Of a stretch of 17,487 nucleotides of DNA, positions 9,058 through 17,487 are shown one piece after another. A program made the position numbers and the translations under genes. The DNA comes from Oehlia diaphana (Eukaryota > Glomeromycota > Glomeromycetes > Glomerales > Glomeraceae): the NCBI GenBank assembly GCA_003833135.1, contig QZLH01000694.1, positions 8,089 to 25,575 of the forward strand, in the 5' to 3' direction. Numbering within the stretch: position 1 is the stretch's first letter; every line of letters begins with the position of its first letter. The notes below the pieces were generated by a model. It was given only the letters and a program-made list of their open reading frames with translations, was not told where the DNA came from and searched no databases.

Positions 9058-10653
9058 TTACATATTGTCGTATTTAGTATATGGTGGAGGAGCAGGTGCA
9101 TAATAAGTTGATCCATTATTTGTTGGTATATAAACATTTTGTTGAGGTTGCATTTGCTGAAGATATTGTTGAGTTAAAGGAACTTCTTGTTGTTGCTGCA
9201 TTTGTTGTTGAATCTGTTGTTGAATTTGTAATTGTTGAACAATCTGTTGCTGTTGTTGTTGTTGTTGTTGTTGGTGCTGTTGATGAATCTGTTGGTGAAT
9301 TTGAACTTCTTTTTCCTCTTGAAATTTATGCAAATCTCGCCTTTCAGACCTACGTGGAGGCAATGGTGGCGGACTTGGTGGTATTGGTGATTGTTGAGAA
9401 GATCCTTGTCCTTTTTTAACGGGATGAATATTTCCATTCCCCGCGTACATGGGGGATGTTGGTAGTGATGATGTTGAGGATGATGCAGGACTCGACATAG
9501 AACATATTGAATTTGCCTCTGTACCCCCTCCCAATGGACTCTTTTCTCCGTTATTATTTGTAAGATGTAATTGAGTGTCTCTTAGGTGTTTTCTAACATT
9601 CATTAAAACTTCTCCAAGCTTATTCCTTCCTGATCCATCCCCACCATCACCCCAGAATCTATCAAGTTCAGTGTGTTCCACCAAAAATTGATCTCCTGTC
9701 TCCAATAAACGTTTTGCAAGTATGGGATGCTGTTCGAATTTATTCTTTACGACCCATTCCATTACTTGAACATTTATTGATTGCCAACTTGGATCTACAT
9801 ATTGTTGATATTTACGTGCCATATTTAATGCATCTCTGGCTGTAGGACATCTACGTATTTTATCAGCAATTTCTGGACGCGTATTTTTAAATTTTGCTGC
9901 TTGAAATAGATGCTCACTTGTTGCCCATGATTTTATATCCGGTGGCGATCCGGGAAAGGGTTCTCGAATTGCTGCCTTTATTGGAAATCCTTCTTTAAAA
10001 TTGGTGAATTCATAATATGGTTCATTTCTATTATAAAACCAAATTGTGTTTGGTGGTGGTGGTTGATCTCGGACTAATAAGAGAAATTTTTTCATTACTT
10101 AAATTAGCCGATATAAATTAAAATCATTTACAAAACAAACCTGGGGGTTGAATTTGATGATTCATCTGATTCATCATATGGTGATTTACTTGATTCGTAT
10201 ACATTTGCACATTTATAGGAATTTGATCGTAATCATTTCGAACTTCGTTCATAACTGGGTTTCCTTGCGAATTCAATTCTAAAATTTATTAATGATAAGA
10301 TAAAGGATTAGCACATAGAATACTTGAATTCTTAGTCAATTAAAATATCCATTCGAATATATATTTACATATTGATGGGACATTTGAAATGAAAATAACA
10401 TTATTACGAGAATTATGAAGAACAAAGACAAAGTATAAAGAAGTTCTAAATTACCATTTGATAGATTGTAGTGATCGTTCTTACAAAAGGCGCATCTTTC
10501 TGGATCGCGTTCATCCTTGCCAATTATTGAACAGTCACAAGAGTTTTTCATATTTCTCCCGTAATTTATTTCCGGCTGAGGGAGAGTAGGAGAAAATTGA
10601 GAACTTTGTTGTAGTTGAAGTTTCTGTTGTTGATTATGGGGTTGATTCTGCAT
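9058..10653 (-). CDS. NADAR-domain (YbiA/DUF1768-like) protein, 3 exons, 450 aa
   Basis: Predicted exons are 10653-10455, 10278-10141 and 10073-9058; introns are 176 and 67 nt, GT-AG, and the frame closes at TAA. Residues 123-276 form the NADAR domain. It starts IWFYNRNEPYYEFTNF, carries the SEHLFQAAKF helix (165-174), and ends with the signature DRFWGDGGDGSGRNKLG (250-266) before LMNVRKHL. NADAR proteins act on NAD- or ADP-ribose-linked substrates; some are reported to remove ADP-ribose from guanine bases. Upstream is a Q-rich stretch and a Cys cluster (C39, C41, C54, C57, possibly H61) that may bind zinc. Downstream is a disordered tail with PPPLPPRRS (SH3-type ligand), a Q/H-rich region (about 373-425) and a terminal PPPYTKYDNM (WW-domain ligand). 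Bacterial YbiA is essentially the domain alone, so both flanks are extensions. It is divergent from the PARP-like gene. Confidence 0.88.
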
Positions 10654-11042
10654 TATAACTAAATGTTTTTTTTCAAACTCTCGACTTTCTATTTATACCA
10701 CTATTAATTACGAAATTGATACAATGGGAATAAGTTGTTCAATTTTGGTTAATATCCGATTAGAGTGTACATATCTCTAAATTTAGGTATCTAAAAATAA
10801 AATATTCATGATTTTTTTTATGATCTACAAATTTCAATGGTGTGTTACAGTGTGACAAATTTAGAATTAATAGAAAATAGAGGACAAGTTGACAAATTCA
10901 AAAAAATAATGGGGAGTTTATGATACTCTCGTGTAAATTTTTAAACACGGATTGAATAAAAACTTTTTATTAATTTTGTTAATAAAATTTAATCGTTAAA
11001 TCGATTAAAGTTCAATATTTATTTACACCTGATTTACTAACA
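10654..11042. promoter_or_regulatory. Shared divergent promoter region, NADAR / PARP-like genes
   Basis: The start codons of the two divergent genes are 389 bp apart, so they very likely share regulatory DNA. The stretch is AT-rich, with an ATG in good context at 10723 opening a short MGISCS-type frame. A TGTGTTACAGTGTGAC segment near 10840-10856 and a TCGTGT / ACACGG pair at 10929-10951 are candidate sites, with no known factor assigned. Confidence 0.55.
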
Positions 11043-12752
11043 ATGGGAAATTGTTGCAGTAATTCGAGTAATTCGGTAAATTATGAATGTGTTAGTTACA
11101 ATTATTATTAAACACCACGATAAACTATTAATATGAAACTTTCATTTCGTTTAGAACGAGGATAATGGAATCCAAACAAAAAACATACCACCCAGCCTAT
11201 ATTTACATACACCGCCTTCACCACCATTACCACCAATACCGTCAGTTTCGCAGCCTCAGTCTCAACCTTTATACAATACTCCGTTGCCTAGTGACACTAG
11301 TGCATATTATAAAAACCCAACGTATACAGATGACAAGAGTTCCCCTTTACCCGGAACAATTAAACTTTTATATTCATCGAATGATGATACTCAAAAAGAA
11401 ATAAGTATCGATCAAAAATCCATTAATGACACAGTTGACAATCACTGTTTAAATTGTTCCAGTAATTTAGTAGATAAGGATCTTGACGGGTATCCTAGTG
11501 AATATTGTAGTGATCAATGTCGTAAAGATGCTTCTTTAGCTGGGTTAGCTAACCCTGTTTGTATTCTGTGTAAAGAGTTTCCCCATGTTACTGGATCTAA
11601 ATTTTGTGGCAAAAAACGTTGTAGAAATCTTCCAAAATGTTATTTCTGTAAGGTAAATAAAGATACAAATCGATTTCGTAGTATTTTATTTGATTTAAAT
11701 TTGTAATCTTTTTTTTAATATATAGATTAAAGATGTTCACAAAGGATCTTTATGGTGTTCGAAAACGTGTAGAGATAATACACCGAATTGGCAATATTTA
11801 ACTGTTGAACGTACTAATTATATGTGTTTTGTTTGTGGTCTTGAATATGCATTAAAAGGAAGAGATTTTTGTCGTGATGAATGTGAACAATGGGTTAATA
11901 ATAATGGTAAAATGTCAATTTTTATACTTAATGTTATTATCAAATAGTCACATCAATTGATCCCGAATCAAATATTATTTAGCTCCGTGTCTATTAAAAC
12001 TTCCGCAGAATTCGGAAAAATATAGGGATGTTCATAATCAATTTGTGAATGCGTGGAAGCATCCACATAAACAAGTTCCATCAATTCATGCGATATGGAA
12101 AATATATTGCAATAGTTTATTAAACAGTCAATATAATGCTTATAAAGCAGAAGTTGAGAAAATACAACAATTGGAAGGTAAACCATTTCCAAAAGGAGAT
12201 GGTCGGCGTATAATGAGTGCTGGAAATGAACAACGTAGATTCCATGGAACTAAACTGTACGTATTTTTTATTTCTTTTAAAAGTATAAGTATGAATTTTT
12301 TAAAAAAATTTTCACACTTTTCTCATAGGAGGTGTCAAATTGGATTCGAAAGAAGTAAAGTATGTGATGATAAACAATGTTCAGTATGCGCTATTATAAA
12401 AGAAGGATATAAATTAAAATATGTTGGCACAGGTACAATAAGTGCAGCATTCCAAAGATTTGGAAGTGGAATTTATTTTTCTGGAACATCATCGAAATCA
12501 GATGATTATAATGAAGGTTCATTAATAACCTATATGGGAGTCAATTATAAAATGATGTTATTGAATAAAGTGATAGTGGGTAAAGGATATGCATTAACTA
12601 GAGATGCGATGACTTTAACAAGTCCTCCTGATGGATTTGATAGTGTACTTGGTGAACCAAGTTCTAATGGAAGCCTTAATTATGATGAAGTCGTAGTTTA
12701 TAAAGAAGAGGCTTCTATTCCACAATATTTAATAATTTATCAAACTGTATAA
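11043..12752 (+). CDS. PARP-type ADP-ribosyltransferase with lipid anchor and zinc fingers, 5 exons, 469 aa
   Basis: Exons are 11043-11075, 11155-11652, 11726-11906, 11983-12256 and 12329-12752; introns are 72-79 nt, GT-AG, and the total of 1410 nt is in frame. Exon 1 encodes MGNCCSNSSNS, a typical N-myristoylation (G2) plus palmitoylation (C4, C5) signal. A proline-rich segment with PPSPPLPPIP follows. Four Cys-pair fingers lie at C109/112/129/133, C147/150/162/167, C173/176/188/192 and C211/214/226/230, resembling MYM/FCS/TRASH-type zinc-binding units. Residues about 250-469 are the PARP catalytic domain: H325 in FHGT, Y378 in FGSGIYFS and E449 in NYDEVVVY complete the H-Y-E triad, so the enzyme should be active and able to extend chains. 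A further Cys cluster (C331, C341, C346, C349) lies between H and Y. Exon 2 has no in-frame ATG of its own, which supports exon 1. Confidence 0.88.
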
Positions 12753-13014
12753 CAAAATAATTTGTAATTGTAATTTAAATTATTTAAATATTAGAATGAA
12801 ATCTATTTTAGATTTAGAAATTTAATAGCATATTATTAGCATAAACATACACATTTCACATTGTTACTGTCATCACGTGATATGACGGTATTCGGATCAA
12901 CAGAACCGAAATTATATCATTTAGAAATAATAAAGGATAGGCGTGTGACATTAAAGTCATTCACAATTCTAAATTTTTTTTAAAAAAACTTTATTTCAAC
13001 TCTTTCTGCGTGTT
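12753..13014. promoter_or_regulatory. Spacer between PARP-like and zinc-finger genes
   Basis: This 262-bp region holds the 3' end of the PARP-like gene and the promoter of the next gene on the same strand. A palindromic CACGTG (12874-12879, a bHLH/bZIP-type site) is followed within a few bases by TGACG (12883-12887). A T/A-rich tract lies about 30-45 bp before the next start codon. The binding-site roles are inferred only from the motifs. Confidence 0.4.
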
Positions 13015-14574
13015 ATGAAGATGGTTCTCTGCGCCGAATGTAAAAGAAAGAACGTATATATTGATAACTCTGGACAGCCTGCCGAGTTTTGTTCTAATCA
13101 ATGTCGAAAGACTGCAGTAGAACAACGTAAGTTATATGTGCTAACAAGAGATTCTTTTCTAGTAAAATAACTAAAAAATTCTATAAAATCAAATTACATA
13201 TCATAGGTCATGTTGCACCATGCATTAAATGTCGGATTTGGCCCATGGTAAGACTGCCTGACGGTACAAGATCTCCTTATTGTGGTAAACAGTGTCAGAA
13301 TTCAGCAGGTGCAAACTCACCTGGCAGTTCTCCTATATCACCACAATCATATCATCCTGGCAGTTATCCGACGATGACGTCTCCACAATCAAATCATCCT
13401 AATCCACCTATTGGAATTTCTCCACATCAACAACTCTTACCAGGCGGAAGCGTAAAACCAGGTTCATGGGTTATGACTACAATTCCATTTTGTCGCTATT
13501 GCCAGTCAAAACCTTGTTGGAATGATCCTGCTAAACAATTATATTCAGCATACTGTTCACGAAGGTGTAGAGAAGCTGCAGAAAGTTTGTGTTCTATTTT
13601 TAAGTTAAATTAAACCAATTCAGGACGAACATTTAAGTAATTTATAAATTTATTTGTCTTTAGGAGCTCCTCGAGCTGTTTCAAATCTTAATGCGCTACC
13701 ACCGCAACAAAATTACAGTGGACAACCAACATCGCCACCGTTAAATGATTCCCCAATTTCTTCATTACCACAGACAAACGGTTTATTACCCTCATTATAC
13801 CATCAACCACAACGACCGCCAATTCCGCAACGAAATACATCAAGTAATACACGTTACCCACCACCTAATGAAAGTTCTTTGCAGAACAGACATCCAAAAG
13901 CTAATGATAATTCTCAAAAAGAAGATGATTCACAACAGCAACAAGCAAGCGATATTTCTTTGAATCCAAAATCAAGTCATCATTTTCGTTATCCTGATAC
14001 AGAAACTCCAATATCACATCCAAATCCTCAATCTTCAGATAGTCAAGCACCACCACCTATTCCAACCAACAAACCAACTCAAATTCGTTCCCAACAAATT
14101 AATCCGATGCCAATCAATACTTCTCAACCTGTACAATCATCCTCATCATCTCAGCAGTCCACAGAAATTCCTGGTTCATCTCAAGCGCAAGCTCAAGAGC
14201 AAAATCAATCTCATTCCCCGGTATCCTCCCAGCCCCAAGTGCCGAATAATTCTCGACCTCAATCACAACCAGATGAATTACTTCCTGAAATTGATGAAAA
14301 TACATATATGATTACACCTTACGTTTTTAATCCTGAAGGTAATAATGATGAACCGCCGCCATATACACCGAATGAAGCGTTTACAGGCAATATAGCTCCA
14401 GGTGAAGATATATCGATTCGTAAAATTACTAGGGATGATTCTTTTGATGATGAAAATCCTTATGGGTTTAGAGGTGTAAATAATAATAATTCAGAGGAAC
14501 AGGAACAAAATAACAATCAATCAAATAATAACCAGGAGCAGCGAACCCAGCGCATCCGTTGGCCGCGGCGATAG
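13015..14574 (+). CDS. Triple Cys-pair zinc-finger protein with long disordered tail, 3 exons, 466 aa
   Basis: Exons are 13015-13126, 13207-13584 and 13664-14574; introns are 80 and 79 nt. The second donor is GTTTGT, the same sequence as in the NADAR gene's second intron. Start is at 13015; a second in-frame ATG lies at 13021. Three C-x2-C-x16/17-(F/Y)-C-(S/G)-x2-C fingers occur at C6/9/26/30, C43/46/63/67 and C133/136/154/158, the same type as in the PARP-like neighbour. Between fingers 2 and 3 is a Ser/Pro/His linker, and after finger 3 a tail of about 300 residues rich in P, Q, S and N. The tail has a PPPYT motif (394-398, a WW-domain ligand), an acidic DDSFDDENPYG segment, polyN and a basic end (RIRWPRR). 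There is no catalytic domain. It is probably an adaptor related to the PARP-like protein by duplication of the finger region. The exact role is unknown. Confidence 0.78.
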
Positions 14575-16748
14575 TTAGAGTTTTATTTATTTTTCTATGA
14601 TTATAAAAATAATAATAAAAAGTAAAATTCCGATATTAAGACAATAGAATGCCTGATTTTTTTTATTAATGATGAAATACGTTCAATATTAACACCTATA
14701 GTTTCAATACAAAAGATTTGGGCCAAACATATTTAACACTTACTATTCTAGTTGAAACCCTAAATAGGGGATGATCTCAAATACTAAAGATAAATTTGCT
14801 ATTCGTGTGTATATATGTATATACAGTCCCCGGCGAAAGTAATGGCGGTGAGAATACTGCTTCTTAATTTGGTCATAACGCTATTACTATCCCGATTAGA
14901 TCATTACTTGTTATACAAAATTGAACAGTGGAATGATCATTTAAAAAGCAACAAAATAAAGAGCTTCCATTACAATTAATTATATTTATAAAGCTGCTAA
15001 CTTTTTCTTGAAACAAAATTTAGGTTATTTTTAATTGAACTGGGAATTTTCTACATTTTCATAAGCAATGCACCCTCCTCTTTAAAAACAAGGCAAAATT
15101 CTAAATATTTGTTATTCTAAATGTCACACGAGAGCTATTCCTTAAAAAAATACTGCCAAATTAAAGTGACATATATTTTATATATTTTAATTTTCATTGA
15201 AAAAACTTTGGAATACATGCATTGATTAGCTAAATAATTTTCTAGATTATTAATGAATTTTTTATTATAATAAATATATAAAATAACAACTCCCATAATG
15301 CTTGATATAGTATAAGTGTTTATCTTTCAATAATGAGTTTTCTTGGCCATTTAAAATCCAGATTTCAAGTTCTAATGAGAAATTTAGATTTTTTTTTAAG
15401 CAATATATTAAGAAAATGATAACACAAAAAAAAAAGAAAAAAAATTTTTGGGTTATTTATTAATAGCAAAGTTATTTGTAATAATAGTATATAAAGTTAA
15501 GTTAAAGTATACATTGATGCAAATAGAGGTTAAATCAATTATTAATTAAATAATAAAATATATGCATTTTTGACTCCTCTTTTCAAAAATAAAAAAATTC
15601 ATAGTTTTATTATAAAATATATGAATTATATTAAAATAACTGATTGCTATTATTTATGCTGGGGTCTGTATTATATTATGATAAAGTATTTATCTAGAAA
15701 GAAACCCATTAATATCCATTATTTTGTTTCTATTTACATTTAAAACTTTAAATTTAAAAGATATTGTATTTACTAATAAAATATTGACATAGTAAAAATT
15801 TGTAGCAAATTGGTATGTACTAATAATAAAAAAAATCAAGATGATGAAATATATCCAAAAATACTTTAAATAAATAAATATCAGAATGTTCTATTACTGG
15901 ATTTTTTAACAAAATCTTTTTTTAGTAAAGCTTAATTCTGATTTTATTGAAACTAAAACTGTTTGAGATATTCTATAATAATTTACAATTTAGGTTTATT
16001 TATTTTTATTTTTTTTGTATATGATTACACAATTTGATTTCATAAAAGTTATATAATATCTAAAAATAGTACAATGTACTAAAAAAAATTTGCAGTTGAT
16101 CCTACTTATCCAATGAAGTTAACCTAGAATTACCTACTAAAATCATTCTTTAACAATATATTTATATAATATAGATTTAAAAAAAAAGTAAAGTAATTGA
16201 TACTTTTAGTAATATAGCAACTGCAAATTATTATATTTAATGAAATAATCAGATTTAACAATAATTTTTCTAGATTATTTTATTAAACCAAATTTTTTAA
16301 AAATTAATAATACTATATATCATTAATTTTTATTTTAATTTTAGAGAAAATTTATATATCATATATGTAATAATATCATATCATTAAATTTATCATGTGA
16401 TATTAAGTAATATATATGTTATAATTATGTAATAATAAACTATTGATAGTGTAACTATATTAATAATATAAATTGTTGCTTTTAGTAATGATCATTTTTT
16501 CCCTCTCCTCTTCTTATCATACGAGTCTAAAAATAAAGGTTAGCGTAATTTAAAGTATATTTCTTTTTGTTTAAAAATACAGTATACCAGAATTTTTTAA
16601 ATCATTTAAATGAACTTTTTTTATTTACAGATAGCAGTTTTATTTTGAATGATTATGAAAAACTTAATCAACATTAGTTACTTTATTTTTTGCATCATAT
16701 TATATAACTTAGAAACTAATTAATAGTCTTTATTATATAGTTTCAGAG
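14575..16748. other. Gene-free AT-rich region downstream of the zinc-finger gene
   Basis: No credible open frame, RNA gene or conserved motif was found apart from the transposon end at 14824. The first 60-100 bp should contain the 3' UTR of the zinc-finger gene; A-rich runs near 14601-14625 could serve for polyadenylation. The remainder has homopolymer and AT runs, such as the A-rich run at 15423-15442. Confidence 0.65.
14824..14950 (+). mobile_element. Solitary Tc1/mariner-like transposon end
   Basis: After the dinucleotide TA (14822-14823) the sequence begins CAGTCCCCGGCGAAAGTAAT. It starts with CAGT next to a TA, as Tc1/mariner-superfamily ends do, and it is GC-richer than its surroundings. 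The similar-looking stretch continues to about 14950 (ATTGAACAGTGGAATGATCA). The matching reverse-complement end and a transposase frame were not found in the window, so this is probably a truncated relic. The right boundary is approximate. Confidence 0.5.
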
Positions 16749-17190
16749 GTGTTCAAAAATAATACTTCTCGTTCTATTAAAATTTTAGAAGAAATTAGTC
16801 TAGATTTTGTTAAAAATAAATCCTCTTCTTTTATAACTACTATTTTAGGTTCAGATTTAGAATCTTTAGAACCTACTAAATATTCTTTATTAACTCAACT
16901 TATAGAATTAGCTATATTCAAGTTTTCACTTCTGGGCTATTGCTAAATAGTATATAAAAGAATATAAAAGACAGAAAGGCTTTGTTGTTAATCATTATTG
17001 AGTTGAATATTATCATAGTACTGCTTCTACTTCATCTGAATGACCTGTAAAAAAAAGAACATTTTTCTGTAAGTATAATGGAAAGAATAAGTCTAAGAAA
17101 ACAAAATCATTAGACCAATAACATAATAAAAAATCTAAAAAAACAGGTTGTAAATGGTATATTAATTTATCTAAAAATGGTGGGTTTATT
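16749..17190 (+). pseudogene. Broken FAR1/MULE-like transposase N-terminal fragment
   Basis: An open stretch from 16749 ends at TAA 16944-16946. A shifted frame (about 16930-17190) then reads FWAIAK, YIKEYKRQKGFVVNHY, VKKRTFFCKYNGKNK and KKTGCKWYINLSKNGG. It is interrupted by stops at 16948-16950, 16999-17001, 17041-17043 and 17119-17121. The order of a W-containing start, a GF motif, a single Cys followed by basic residues, then a GCKW-type second Cys resembles the FAR1-type DNA-binding domain of MULE-related transposases, which are common in glomeromycetes. One frameshift and four stops make it non-functional. It ends where a second element's terminus begins, at 17193. Confidence 0.5.
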
Positions 17191-17192
17191 TA

Positions 17193-17487
17193 CAGTCAGA
17201 CCTCTATATACCGATATTGCTGTTTTGGGGAAAAAGCATCGGTATATCGAATTATCGGTTTATAAAAAAAATTTTATATACTGATATTATTATAAGTAAC
17301 GTGATTAGTATCAGTATAAAATATTTTAGTATATATAAATGTGACTTTATTCTACATTTATAAAATTCAAAAAATTTATTAACAAAATTGTATTAATTAT
17401 ATCAATTATGTATTATATTAGGGATTAGAATTAAAATTGTATCAATTGTATAATTACATTAAGTAAAATAACTATCTAATGTAGTCT
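17193..17487 (+). mobile_element. Left end of a pogo/Tigger-like DNA transposon, runs off window
   Basis: Directly after a TA dinucleotide (17191-17192) the sequence reads CAGTCAGACCTCTATATACC. The CAGT start and ACCTCnATATAnCG core are typical of pogo/Tigger-group terminal inverted repeats. The following 300 bp are AT-rich without an open frame. The other end lies outside the window or is lost. Confidence 0.5.
17207..17246. repeat. Subterminal hairpin in the pogo-like end
   Basis: TATACCGAT (17207-17215) pairs with ATCGGTATA (17238-17246), and further ATCGG and CGATA units follow nearby. Repeated short motifs just inside the terminal repeat could be transposase-binding sites. Confidence 0.55.

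Noticed and set aside
9081..9437. Open frames on both strands across the NADAR gene's Q-rich tail
   Set aside because: They are other-frame readings of CAA/CAG repeats, giving V-rich or N-rich runs, and are explained by the polyQ coding sequence.
16930..17121. Stops in the FAR1-like fragment as evidence of C-to-T mutation (RIP or methylation decay)
   Set aside because: Every TAG, TGA or TAA is one C-to-T step from CAG, CGA or CAA, so the pattern alone is uninformative. A comparison with intact copies would be needed.

Overview
The window looks like nuclear DNA of an arbuscular mycorrhizal fungus, most likely Rhizophagus or a close glomeromycete. The DNA is strongly AT-rich and the genes carry many short GT-AG introns (67-94 nt, with one of 176 nt). 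There is an HSPA12-like Hsp70 of the type greatly expanded in these fungi, proteins rich in Q, N and P, and decayed transposon pieces. The assignment is inferred from style and family resemblance, not from a search.

Layout. 1-3509 is gene-free: a palindromic repeat cluster at 65-500, a degenerate tandem repeat at about 540-985, then AT-rich low-complexity DNA. 3510-5818 (minus) is a nine-exon Hsp70-like gene of 552 aa whose reading frame appears to need a 2-nt micro-exon. 6478-6630 (minus) is a possible 50-aa single-membrane-segment protein. 7043-8715 (plus) is a two-exon coiled-coil, polyQ protein of unknown function (533 aa). 9058-10653 (minus) is a three-exon NADAR-domain protein (450 aa). 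11043-12752 (plus) is a five-exon PARP-type ADP-ribosyltransferase with an MGNCC lipidation signal and four Cys-pair zinc fingers (469 aa). 13015-14574 (plus) is a three-exon protein with three fingers of the same kind and a long disordered tail (466 aa). 14575-17487 is gene-poor and holds a lone transposon end, a broken FAR1/MULE-like transposase fragment and a pogo-like transposon end running off the window.

The most interesting part is 9058-14574. A predicted ADP-ribose-processing protein (NADAR) and a predicted ADP-ribosyltransferase (PARP) lie head to head with 389 bp between their start codons. A third gene, sharing the PARP's zinc-finger type and the NADAR protein's PPPYT motif, follows. 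This suggests a small ADP-ribosylation module of writer, possible eraser or reader, and adaptor. The gene models come from reading splice sites by eye. Each gives an uninterrupted frame, but none has been checked against transcripts.
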